This document shows positions 41,503-48,925 of a stretch of 50,668 nucleotides of DNA, one piece after another (the stretch's first letter is position 1; each line of letters opens with the position of its first letter). This stretch comes from Chloroflexota bacterium (GTDB lineage: Bacteria; Chloroflexota; Dehalococcoidia; Lucifugimonadales; GCA-002723415). The notes beneath the pieces were generated by a model. It was not told the DNA's origin. It was given only the letters and a program-made list of their open reading frames with translations, and made no database searches. The stretch lies in NCBI GenBank assembly GCA_002721445.1, contig PBKN01000002.1, positions 2,629-53,296 on the forward strand, read 5' to 3'. A program made the translations under genes and the position numbers.

Positions 41503-41799
41503 ATGGAAAAAGAAAACCTTGTATTGGCAAAATTTAAATCTGGAGATGGTATCTTCGAGAAATTCATGGGATGGATGCAATCAGATGAAGGAATGGGCGT
41601 ACGAAAAAGTATGGCTTATCCTGAAAAGACAGTTCCCGCAATAGCACCAGACAAAAGTTATATTATGTTTAAAATCTCCGTGCATAACGAAGAAGCTTTG
41701 AAAGAATTGGCTTCAGGTAAGAACGCGATAGCAAAACCCATTTTCGATGAATGTATTGAAAGCATTCAAGTGTGGGAATGCAATCCAATGGAACTATAA
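41503..41799 (+). CDS. Small cytoplasmic protein of unknown function
   Basis: A 98-aa protein with strand (ENLVLAKFKSG), helix (DGIFEKFMGWMQSDEGM), strand (DKSYIMFKISVH), helix (NEEALKELASGKNAIAKPIFDECI) and strand (ESIQVWECN), which suggests a ferredoxin-like alpha/beta fold as in dimeric alpha/beta-barrel proteins. I do not recognise it further. AAAGGAT lies upstream of the ATG. It has no signal peptide. The next gene is panB, 33 nt downstream, on the same strand; whether they are co-transcribed is uncertain. Base composition here is somewhat closer to panB than to the lipoproteins. Confidence 0.7.
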   Translation: MEKENLVLAKFKSGDGIFEKFMGWMQSDEGMGVRKSMAYPEKTVPAIAPDKSYIMFKISVHNEEALKELASGKNAIAKPIFDECIESIQVWECNPMEL

Positions 41800-41832
41800 T
41801 TTCAGTTATCTAGCTGAAAGCGAGACGATAAA

Positions 41833-42705
41833 TTGACTGAGAAAAAGGAAAAACGAAGTAAGATCACAGTTCTTGATTTGCAGGAGATGAAAGAAAACGG
41901 TCGTAAGATCACAATGTTGAGTATCCCTGATTATCCCCTGGCGCTTCTCGCTGACAGGGCAGGTCTGGATACTATTCTAGTAGGTGATTCCCTTGCAATG
42001 ACTGTTCTAGGCTATGAGACTACTGTTCCAATTACATTGGACGAAATGCTACATCACGCCAAAGCAGTTACCAGAGGAACCAAATATGCCTTTGTAGTAG
42101 GTGATATGCCATTCATGTCGAACAACACTTCAGAAAGAGATGCAATTATAAATGCAGGACGGTTTATGCAAGAAGCGGGTACCGATGCAGTCAAAGTAGA
42201 AGGTGGAGTAAACGCAGCACACATAGTAAGTGCAATTGTTCGTGCCGGTATACCTGTGGTTGGACACATCGGGCTTACTCCTCAACACATCTCTCAATTA
42301 GGTGGTTACAAAGCACAGGGGACCGACCTTGAAACAGGTTCCCGAGTTATAGAAGATGCGATTGCTGTCGAAAAAGCTGGAGCATTTGCTATCATACTCG
42401 AGTGTGTTCCAGACCAAATATCCAGGATAGTGACAGAACGCCTTAAGATTCCGACCATCAGCTATGGTGCGGGTATTCACTGTGATGGACAAGGCTTGGT
42501 TGCTCATGACATACTCGGTATATTTGACCGATTCACACCTAAATTTGTCAAAAAATATTCGAACCTAGGACAGCAGATACAGGGTACATTCAAAGAATAT
42601 GTAAACGATGTAGTAAGTCAACAATTCCCAGGGGATGAACACACATTTCATATTAAGAAAGATCAACTGGATGCTGTTATTAAAAGAAATTCCCAGATCG
42701 ACTGA
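41833..42705 (+). CDS. panB: 3-methyl-2-oxobutanoate hydroxymethyltransferase
   Basis: A 290-aa TIM-barrel enzyme that makes ketopantoate from 2-oxoisovalerate and methylene-tetrahydrofolate for pantothenate and CoA synthesis. Metal and catalytic residues are all kept: D52 in LVGDSLAM, D91 in VGDMPFM, E123 in VKVEGG and E190 in ILECVP. GHIGLTPQHISQLGGYKAQG is the typical second half. The start is TTG at 41833. It stands alone without panC or panE, and its DNA is richer in G+C than neighbouring genes (30 of 60 bases at 42241-42300), which fits horizontal gain or a different codon selection. Confidence 0.95.
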   Translation: MTEKKEKRSKITVLDLQEMKENGRKITMLSIPDYPLALLADRAGLDTILVGDSLAMTVLGYETTVPITLDEMLHHAKAVTRGTKYAFVVGDMPFMSNNTSERDAIINAGRFMQEAGTDAVKVEGGVNAAHIVSAIVRAGIPVVGHIGLTPQHISQLGGYKAQGTDLETGSRVIEDAIAVEKAGAFAIILECVPDQISRIVTERLKIPTISYGAGIHCDGQGLVAHDILGIFDRFTPKFVKKYSNLGQQIQGTFKEYVNDVVSQQFPGDEHTFHIKKDQLDAVIKRNSQID

Positions 42706-42760
42706 CCAAAGATTTAGGTTATATTAGTTTTATTAAAAAAAATTTAAGCAATCTAATTAG

Positions 42761-43399
42761 TTATTTTTTTAAAAATAATATTCCTGTCCAAATAGTCCAA
42801 ATTAAAGTTGACAATATTCCAGGTATCCATATAAAAGCAAGTATTACTGTATCAAATGGAAGAATATTTTCTCCTGCTTCTCCTACAACTGTTGCAATTT
42901 CTCTTCCTTCAGTTGATAGCGGTATCAAAATCCCTAATACTACGAAGCCTAAGCTTCCAATTATAAATATAGCTGTAACTATTTTATAAATTATATTAGA
43001 ATTAAATTGAGATTTTCTAAAGATATAATACCCTAGTAATGCATTTGAAAGAAAACCACCGAAACCAGCTGAAAACCCAGTAGCACCTGCCATTGATGCT
43101 AATGCATTAACGGACTCTATGTTTGTTGTACTTTGAACCAAACCCATTCCTAATCCTATGGTATTAGCAGTCCAACCCATTAATGCTAATACAGGAATTA
43201 AATATAATAATCCGTTATCTTTGTCATCTTGTATAAAATAATAACAAAAAGCGAACACTCCAAAAGTGAATCCCGAATTTGACCAAATTGCAATTAGTCC
43301 ACTGGCTTGTGCACTTACAATTCCGTCAAACATTTGACTAATTAACAACCCTATAGCTGAGAAAATTACTAAATAACCACCAAGTTTTGTTATTGGCAT
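42761..43399 (-). CDS. Multi-pass membrane protein of unknown function
   Basis: A 212-aa inner-membrane protein with about six hydrophobic helices (about 6-24, 36-55, 65-84, 102-125, 141-161, 185-208) separated by short loops, one of them acidic (QDDKDNG). The start MPITKLGGYLVIFSAIG has GGAG 8 nt upstream on the coding strand (AAGGAGCTGGC). No transporter signature is recognised. It resembles the 40022 protein in size and helix number but I see no clear sequence match. It stands alone between panB and a small membrane ORF. Confidence 0.75.
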   Translation of the reverse strand: MPITKLGGYLVIFSAIGLLISQMFDGIVSAQASGLIAIWSNSGFTFGVFAFCYYFIQDDKDNGLLYLIPVLALMGWTANTIGLGMGLVQSTTNIESVNALASMAGATGFSAGFGGFLSNALLGYYIFRKSQFNSNIIYKIVTAIFIIGSLGFVVLGILIPLSTEGREIATVVGEAGENILPFDTVILAFIWIPGILSTLIWTIWTGILFLKK

Positions 43400-43580
43400 G
43401 CCAGCTCCTTTGATATCAACTAATAAATAAAAATTACATAAATATATAACAATAAGGCTAGATGAATGTCAATTTAAATCATCTATTCTTAAGCAATAAT
43501 AACTTATTATTCCTTAGTTGGCTTTAATTTTCCTTTAATAGCAAGTCGTTGTAATATAGATACAATCGAAATGGATATAT

Positions 43581-43706
43581 ATGGTAACAACTGAAAAGAA
43601 AGAAATGAGACTGTGGGTTACAATACTTCTAGGTGCAATGCTGTCTTCAGGAGTATTTTTAGGGATACTTACATTGTGTGAATTAAATCTATTGCCCTTT
43701 AAATAA
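43581..43706 (+). CDS. Possible 41-residue single-span membrane protein
   Basis: ATG at 43581 opens a short frame, MVTTEKKEMRL then WVTILLGAMLSSGVFLGILTLC and ELNLLPFK, ending at TAA 43704-43706. A charged N-terminus followed by one hydrophobic helix is typical of small membrane proteins. The ribosome site is weak (TGGA). A hairpin with a T-rich tail lies 36 nt after the stop and could end its transcript. With no relatives available, whether it is made is uncertain. Confidence 0.4.
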   Translation: MVTTEKKEMRLWVTILLGAMLSSGVFLGILTLCELNLLPFK

Positions 43707-43741
43707 AATATACGAATATTATCCCTTATTTCTCCTAATTC

Positions 43742-43775
43742 AAACATAGTCTAAGAGATAGTAGCGACTATGTTT
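43742..43775 (+). terminator. Hairpin with T-rich tail after the small membrane ORF
   Basis: AAACATAGTC (43742-43751) pairs with GACTATGTTT (43766-43775) across a 14-nt loop, and the sequence continues TATATTTG. The stem is modest in G+C. It lies just before a strong promoter at 43781, so it could insulate the next gene. Confidence 0.45.
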
Positions 43776-43780
43776 TATAT

Positions 43781-43809
43781 TTGACAACGTTATATATACT
43801 AAATATAAG
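43781..43809 (+). promoter_or_regulatory. Strong sigma70 promoter for the 93-aa gene
   Basis: Perfect TTGACA (43781-43786), a 17-nt spacer and TATAAG (43804-43809), followed by GAGGAGA before the ATG at 43842. Predicted leader about 26 nt. Confidence 0.65.
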
Positions 43810-43841
43810 TATCTAAATAACATCTATAGAGGAGAGCTTAA

Positions 43842-44123
43842 ATGAATATCTGTTTTACTTCCACATTCGAAGGGACTTTCGAAGATTTTAATAATATGAT
43901 GGAAAAAATCCGGGCAGAATTTCCAGGAATTACAGACCCTAGTGAACCTACAGAAAGTGCTGAACTGTCTTATGACAAAGAAGGATGGTGTAAAGTCATT
44001 ACACTTGCAAACGTCATAGATTTTGACAAAATGGAGAAAGCGATGACTGACTCTTCTATGCTTGAATGGGATAAAAAACATAACAATACAGATGTTGTTT
44101 ACAAAATAGAAAGAATCAATTAA
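43842..44123 (+). CDS. Small cytoplasmic protein of unknown function
   Basis: A 93-aa protein not recognised. It begins MNICFTSTFEGTFEDF and ends DVVYKIERIN, with an alternation of strands and helices (FEDFNNMMEKIRAEFPG; GWCKVITLANV; FDKMEKAMTDSSMLEWDKKH) that suggests a ferredoxin-like fold, similar in plan but not in sequence to the 27082 and 41503 proteins. A strong promoter and a GAGGAGA ribosome site show it is likely well expressed on its own. Two cysteines (positions 4 and 50) are not in a metal-site pattern. Confidence 0.75.
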   Translation: MNICFTSTFEGTFEDFNNMMEKIRAEFPGITDPSEPTESAELSYDKEGWCKVITLANVIDFDKMEKAMTDSSMLEWDKKHNNTDVVYKIERIN

Positions 44124-44532
44124 TACTAACAAAATAAACAATAAAGAACCTAAGGTAAACTATGGAATATTGTATAAAATTCTGATATAATAGTATGTAC
44201 AGTTACTTTATCTCAAGTAACATTCAGAGTTGTTACCAGATTTATCTCCAATAAAATTCCCTTGATGCAAAAGTTGATTTTGGTGAAATGCGGTTCTTTA
44301 TTTTTTGGTAACATCTCGCCACCTTGAAATGTTAACTTTACGCTTAATTTAATATCGCTACATATTTATTTTAATAAATAGCAGGTATCAATATTATTAG
44401 GTGAAACAAAACTTATAACTATATATTTTATAAACATGTTTAAGGTATTAATTTAACAATTTGTTATAAAATGAATACATTATCATATATAACTATTTAA
44501 TATATTAAATTAATAAAGATTTGGAATTAATC
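44124..44532. other. 409-nt gene-free region
   Basis: No convincing frame runs through this stretch on either strand. It holds a small hairpin (GTTACTT 44202-44208 with AAGTAAC 44215-44221), AT-rich TATAAT-like sequence near 44186 without a matching -35, and a 19-nt stretch (44265-44283) identical to part of the phosphotriesterase-like gene at 50510-50528, in a frame that stops soon on both sides. A leader for the next gene is possible; no riboswitch pattern is recognised. Confidence 0.5.
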
Positions 44533-45279
44533 ATGACTTCAACAACACCTAAATTTAAAAAACCTCTAGTATGGCTTGGAATTTTTGCACATCCAGATGA
44601 TGAAACAACTAGTAGTTCAGGAACAATGATTAAATGGGTTAAAAGTAATAATCAAGCATACATCATAACTTGTACTAGAGGAGAAGAAGGAAGTTTAGGA
44701 ACAGGTAACATGAAAATTAAAAGAGAAGATTTAGGAAAAGTTAGAGAGGCAGAACTACGTAGGAATCTAAATTTATTTGGAGTAAACCCCCCTTATATTT
44801 TTGATTATAGAGATCAAGATTTAAATAAAGAAAACCCAGACATTTTAGCAAAAAAAATACTCCAAATACTTAAAAAATTAGCACCCGATCTAATAATTAC
44901 ATTTGGTCCTTCTGGTATATCTAATCATTCTGATCATATTGCAACACACAAGGCAACATTACTGGCATATAAATATTACAAATCCAACACCTCTATGAAC
45001 CCTATACTTATATATCCCTCAATTCCAGAAGACAGAGCTAAACAATTTGACCTCGAATTAAGTGAAGATGAAAAAAAATCAGATATAGTTGTTGATATTC
45101 AAGATACTTTTGAAACAAAAATACTAGGTTTAAAAAATTACAAAAGTCAAAAAGATGCACAAGAAATTGCAAAAAGGTTTTTAGAGCATCAATTTAACTA
45201 CGAAACATTTGCATTAAGCCCAATTAATACACTAGATAACCATTCTCTAAATATAATAGAATATTTGAAATCTCTTTGA
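44533..45279 (+). CDS. LmbE/PIG-L family N-deacetylase
   Basis: A 248-aa zinc-dependent deacetylase of the LmbE family (GlcNAc-PI, mycothiol and bacillithiol deacetylases). The first zinc motif AHPDDE is at 19-24 with the general base Asp22 or 23, and the second is NHSDHIATH (about 134-142). TRGEEGSLGTGNM is the usual loop after the first strand. I place the start at the ATG at 44533 (GGAAT 5-9 nt before); a TTG at 44521 would add four residues. No partner glycosyltransferase or ligase (MshA/MshC or BshA/BshC-like) is near, so the substrate may be an amide or N-acetyl sugar of another kind. Confidence 0.88.
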   Translation: MTSTTPKFKKPLVWLGIFAHPDDETTSSSGTMIKWVKSNNQAYIITCTRGEEGSLGTGNMKIKREDLGKVREAELRRNLNLFGVNPPYIFDYRDQDLNKENPDILAKKILQILKKLAPDLIITFGPSGISNHSDHIATHKATLLAYKYYKSNTSMNPILIYPSIPEDRAKQFDLELSEDEKKSDIVVDIQDTFETKILGLKNYKSQKDAQEIAKRFLEHQFNYETFALSPINTLDNHSLNIIEYLKSL

Positions 45280-45350
45280 CATATTTATATGATCATATAT
45301 CCAAAGTAAACATCTATTCAAATGATACTCTTAAACATCTGAAATAATAA

Positions 45351-45674
45351 TTACAATAAATCCTCAAGATTATCTGGCATTTCCTTTTCCCATATATTAA
45401 CTAGTATTGATTTATATATGAGTTTTTTACTAATTCTATGCCCTAATTGTTCAGGCTCTATAGGATTAACTAATTCATTTATTTTAATACATGAATTCTC
45501 TATATTAACCCTATTCAAACCAATAGCATCAAATGCATTATTAACAGATTTTTCGTTAATCCCGTCAATTAAATCCATAAAAAATTTGTCAACAATATAG
45601 CTAGCAACACCAAATCTATCACTTGTAATAATCATATCTTGGAATTTCTGTTCATCTATATCTTCAAAGCCCAT
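45351..45674 (-). CDS. Small acidic protein of unknown function
   Basis: A 107-aa acidic protein, MGFEDIDEQKFQDMI at the start, mostly helical (FGVASYIVDKFFMDLIDGINEKSVNNAFDAIG; LGHRISKKLIYKSILVNIWEKE). It is not recognised. AAGGA lies 7 nt before the ATG on the coding strand. It is the last gene of the minus-strand operon that starts with the creatininase-like gene, 52 nt after the DDN-like gene. A regulatory or accessory role is possible but not shown. Confidence 0.7.
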   Translation of the reverse strand: MGFEDIDEQKFQDMIITSDRFGVASYIVDKFFMDLIDGINEKSVNNAFDAIGLNRVNIENSCIKINELVNPIEPEQLGHRISKKLIYKSILVNIWEKEMPDNLEDLL

Positions 45675-45726
45675 ATTTAAATCCTTAAAATTTATCCAGT
45701 AGGAAATCTATCTTAGATTTAACCAT

Positions 45727-46167
45727 TCAATTTTTTTTATGTTCAGTAATAAATAAAGGAATAATTCTCTTTGTTTTATTTTGATAATCTTCATACGGAG
45801 GATAGGCTTTAACAGCTATATCCCATAGCCTTGCTCTCTCCTCTTGGTTACATATTTCTCTCGCTTTCATATAAAATATACTTTGCTTATCTTGTATTTT
45901 AATATCAGGATTATTTTTTAGATTATAATACCAAAGAGGATTTTTTGGAGCACCTCCTTGGGATGCAACAAGCACATACTTATTACCATCTAAAACTGTC
46001 ATTAGCGGAGTCTTTCTTATTGCACCAGTTTTAATACCTATATGCGTAACTATTATTACTGGCAAGCCAGACATTGTAATCCCTTTAGTACCTCCACTAT
46101 TTTCATATAAATCAACTTGATCAGCAACATATTTTTTTGGACTTGGAATATACTTTTCAATATTCAT
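45727..46167 (-). CDS. DDN-like deazaflavin (F420)-type nitroreductase-family protein
   Basis: A 146-aa split-barrel protein of the deazaflavin-dependent nitroreductase family. The defining run THIGIKTGAIRKTPLMTVLDGNKYVLVASQGGAPKNPLWYYNLKNNP is present at about 41-88 (GxxTGxxRxTPL, then VASQGGAPxNPxWxxNL). Members in Actinobacteria and Chloroflexota use reduced F420 to reduce quinones, nitro compounds or lactone-type enoates. There is no F420 synthesis gene in the window. It is downstream of the lactonase-like gene by 19 nt. GGAG precedes the ATG. Confidence 0.9.
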   Translation of the reverse strand: MNIEKYIPSPKKYVADQVDLYENSGGTKGITMSGLPVIIVTHIGIKTGAIRKTPLMTVLDGNKYVLVASQGGAPKNPLWYYNLKNNPDIKIQDKQSIFYMKAREICNQEERARLWDIAVKAYPPYEDYQNKTKRIIPLFITEHKKN

Positions 46168-46186
46168 ATTTTAACTCCAATAATAT

Positions 46187-47212
46187 CTAAATAAATTTTA
46201 TGTGTTGTGGAACAGGAACACTTAAGTTGAAACCAGTATATATTAGTTTTCCAGTTGTATAATCTCTAATAAAACAAGTAATATTATTTGATAATTCATT
46301 TGCAATTAAAATATATTTACCTGTCGGATCTATAGCAAAGCTACGTGGAATCTCACCATGAACATCGGTGTTTTCTATATAAATAAGTTTCCCATTTTCC
46401 TCATGAATTCTAAATACAGCTATAGAATTATGACCTCTGTTTGAAGCATAAATAAATTGCCCTTTAGTATGAATATCTGCTGCCCAATTAGTTCCAGAAT
46501 AATTGCTTGGAACTGTAGAGATTATTTGATTTTCTGTTATATTTCCCGACCTATTATCAACACTTAAAGATGAAATAGTTGAATTTAATTCATTGATAAC
46601 ATATGCATAATATTTATTATAAAAAATTAAATGCCTAGGCCCTGATCCTGGTTTTAATTTTTTATAATATGGACTAGCTGGTGAAATACTTTTTTCATCA
46701 GAATTAATTGAATATATCATAATCTTATCTGTTCCTAGATCAGCAACATAAACAAATTTAGAATATTTATCAGGCACAATGGAATGAGGATGAGAAGATT
46801 CTTGACGAACTTTATTCTGACTAGACCCTTCATAAACAAAAGAATCCGCAATATTCATAATTCCATCTTTTATCTGGATTACTAAACAATTAGAACTATT
46901 ATAATTAGCTACAAATAATAAATTATTATTTGTAGTAATACTTATATAACAAGGTATTAACCCATTCAACGGCTTACTATCTACCAATGAAATACTCTTA
47001 TCATCTTGATTAATAAAATATGAATAAATTTTATTATTAGATGTACTAACTGCATACAAATATTCATCTTTAGAATCAGTTGTAATAAATGAAATATATT
47101 CTTTATTGTCGACGTTTTTTAATAAAGAGAGTTCCCCGGATGACATATCTAAGTCAGCTAAATATATACCTCCTTTAAATCTATCAGTAGTTGAAGCTAT
47201 ATAAAATTTCAA
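46187..47212 (-). CDS. Lactonase-family seven-bladed beta-propeller (YbhE/6-phosphogluconolactonase type)
   Basis: A 341-aa propeller of the lactonase (Lactonase_7-bladed) family. It begins MKFYIASTTDRFKGGIYLADLD and carries repeated family phrases, such as SHPHSIVPDKYSKFVYVADLGTDKIMIY, SGPRHLIFYNKYYAYVINELNSTI and IDPTGKYILIANELSNNITCFI. Family enzymes hydrolyse sugar lactones such as 6-phosphogluconolactone. The start codon is TTG at 47212, one base after the SDR stop, so translation is coupled. No signal peptide, so cytoplasmic. It may open a lactone made by the SDR encoded just before; that link is inferred from position. Confidence 0.88.
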   Translation of the reverse strand: MKFYIASTTDRFKGGIYLADLDMSSGELSLLKNVDNKEYISFITTDSKDEYLYAVSTSNNKIYSYFINQDDKSISLVDSKPLNGLIPCYISITTNNNLLFVANYNSSNCLVIQIKDGIMNIADSFVYEGSSQNKVRQESSHPHSIVPDKYSKFVYVADLGTDKIMIYSINSDEKSISPASPYYKKLKPGSGPRHLIFYNKYYAYVINELNSTISSLSVDNRSGNITENQIISTVPSNYSGTNWAADIHTKGQFIYASNRGHNSIAVFRIHEENGKLIYIENTDVHGEIPRSFAIDPTGKYILIANELSNNITCFIRDYTTGKLIYTGFNLSVPVPQHIKFI

Positions 47213-47213
47213 A

Positions 47214-48005
47214 TCAAATTTGCTCCATATCGGGTACAGGAAAACGAGTTAATAAACCACCATCAACAGTAATCGTTTGACCATTTATATAATTCCCAAC
47301 TGAAGAACATAATGCTGCAGTAAGATCAGAAATATTATCAGGTATTCCACCAATACCGATAGGTATATATGCTTTAGCTTCATCTGCATAACCTTCACCA
47401 GCCCTTAAATACTCTTCATCTTCTCTCAGAGGCCTTGAATCTATATAACCTGGAGCAATAGCATTGCAAATAATATTATATTTCCCTAATTCTTTTGCCA
47501 TGCTCATAGTCATACGGTTAATTCCTGCTTTACAAATACCATATACAGTATTATTGTCTGCAGCAACTAATGAATGAATACTTGAAATACTAATTATTCT
47601 GCCATTAGTTTTTCTCTTAATCATTTCATGGGCTACTTTCTGACTGCAAAACAAATAGCCTTTAAGTGCATTTCCAACTTCAAATTCCCAATCTTTTTCA
47701 GTAATATCTAGAAAAGGTTTTTTGATAGATGAAACTGCGTTATTAATTAATATATCTATATGACCATGTTCAACTAAAAAATTATCAATCATTCTGTCTG
47801 TCTCAGATTTAGAAGAGATATCTGCTTTATGCCATGAAACATTAACACCATATTTTTCTAATATATCCATCGTCTCATTTGCAAACTTATCTTTAATAAT
47901 GTCATTAACTCCAATATTACATCCCTGAGAAGCTAATTTGATTGCTATAGACCTTCCAATTCCTTGCTTTGAACCTGTAATCAATGCATTCTTACCTTTT
48001 AACAA
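47214..48005 (-). CDS. Short-chain dehydrogenase/reductase
   Basis: A 263-aa classical SDR. The NAD(P) loop is LITGSKQGIGRSI (about 8-20), NNAVSS replaces NNAG, the catalytic Ser is in ISISSIHSLVAADNN and the Tyr/Lys pair is YGICK (about 161-165). The C-terminal NGQTITVDGGLLTRFPVPDMEQI is fully formed. The start is TTG at 48005 with a very strong AAGGAGGA ribosome site. It lies between the creatininase-like gene (11-nt gap) and the lactonase gene (1-nt gap), as expected for oxidation of a sugar or polyol to a lactone. The substrate is not defined by sequence. Confidence 0.9.
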   Translation of the reverse strand: MLKGKNALITGSKQGIGRSIAIKLASQGCNIGVNDIIKDKFANETMDILEKYGVNVSWHKADISSKSETDRMIDNFLVEHGHIDILINNAVSSIKKPFLDITEKDWEFEVGNALKGYLFCSQKVAHEMIKRKTNGRIISISSIHSLVAADNNTVYGICKAGINRMTMSMAKELGKYNIICNAIAPGYIDSRPLREDEEYLRAGEGYADEAKAYIPIGIGGIPDNISDLTAALCSSVGNYINGQTITVDGGLLTRFPVPDMEQI

Positions 48006-48016
48006 TAATTTCCTCC

Positions 48017-48811
48017 TTATAAATTTTGATTTTTATTTGAAAAAAGCATCTCATTAATAGAATTCACAACCCCATTTATTGACTTGATTGCTAATTTTTT
48101 CCCTTTATCCGAAGATGATTTCTGTATACCAATTTCATTTGAAGATTGTAGTTTGTCTAGCCTCACAATATTAGGTAATGCATACAATGCTAAAGAAGTT
48201 TCAAATTCACCTGCATGACCAGGATATTCTTTTGTTTCAAGAATTGAATTAATCATTTGTTCAGGGATAAAATCCCAATAACTATTAAATCTAATATCTA
48301 TTTCATTTTTTTCATTATCTAAAACTGCGTCAATGTATTCAGAATGATTATTTATAACTTTTTTATTAAATAATTCTATTGATGAATTTTGAGTAGCAAT
48401 TAAATTCAATTTCCATTGTTCAAAAATACCATTAATTGGAGAAATGTTGCCTCCGTGCCCATTTAACAATAATATTTTTTTAACACCATGCCGCAATAAA
48501 CTTTCAAGAACGTCGAATATTGATGAAAGAAAACTACCTGGCTTAGCACTAACTGTGCCAGGAAAATACATATGATGTTCAGCTATACCAAATGTCACGG
48601 GTGAAGTTATTAAAACATTAGGATATAACTCTTCTGCAGCTTTCTCAGCTATAAACCTACTCATATCTATATCCATACTCATTGATAAATGATTTAAATG
48701 TTGCTCAATACTTCCTATAGGAACAATAGCGCTTTTAAAATGACCCAAATTTTGTTGATCTAAAAATTCTTCTCTTGTTAATGATTGCAGTTGGAATAAT
48801 TTTATATCCAT
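48017..48811 (-). CDS. Creatininase-family amidohydrolase
   Basis: A 264-aa amidohydrolase of the creatininase/MftE/FAPy-deformylase family. Metal motifs are PIGSIEQHLNHLSMSMDID (about 31-49, usual form PxGSxEQHGPHLPxxTD), the glycine-rich NGHGGNIS (about 117-124) and the HAGEFETSLAL motif (about 199-209) carrying the acidic ligand. Relatives open creatinine, remove formyl groups, or act on mycofactocin peptides. It is the first gene of the minus-strand operon and faces the aminotransferase gene across 114 nt. No mycofactocin genes are seen, so an amide or cyclic-amide substrate is more likely. Confidence 0.88.
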   Translation of the reverse strand: MDIKLFQLQSLTREEFLDQQNLGHFKSAIVPIGSIEQHLNHLSMSMDIDMSRFIAEKAAEELYPNVLITSPVTFGIAEHHMYFPGTVSAKPGSFLSSIFDVLESLLRHGVKKILLLNGHGGNISPINGIFEQWKLNLIATQNSSIELFNKKVINNHSEYIDAVLDNEKNEIDIRFNSYWDFIPEQMINSILETKEYPGHAGEFETSLALYALPNIVRLDKLQSSNEIGIQKSSSDKGKKLAIKSINGVVNSINEMLFSNKNQNL

Positions 48812-48858
48812 GATTACACCTTTACAAAGATTCTTAACATATTAAAATAATTTCTTGT

Positions 48859-48887
48859 TTGACAATTACTTAGTTCCTATGTATCTT
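48859..48887 (+). promoter_or_regulatory. Candidate sigma70 promoter for the GSAM-like gene
   Basis: Perfect TTGACA (48859-48864), 17-nt spacer and TATCTT (48882-48887), 39 nt before the ATG at 48926, in the divergent gap shared with the creatininase-like operon. Confidence 0.55.
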
Positions 48888-48925
48888 ATGCCAAACAAGA
48901 ACAAATTTAAAGAAAAGATATTCTA

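Noticed and set aside
43535-43747. 70-codon minus-strand frame near the small membrane ORF
   Set aside because: Its translation has no recognisable features, and the opposite strand has a better membrane-protein frame and terminator.
43824-44141. 105-codon minus-strand frame over the 43842 gene
   Set aside because: It is a shadow of the plus-strand gene, which has a strong promoter and ribosome site.
44265-44283. 19-nt identity with 50510-50528 as a phosphotriesterase pseudogene
   Set aside because: The frame is closed by stops on both sides and identity ends abruptly; chance is plausible in AT-rich DNA.
38517-44532. Prophage, insertion sequence or defence island
   Set aside because: No integrase, transposase, terminal inverted repeats, nuclease or helicase genes are seen; only repeats, lipoproteins and small proteins.
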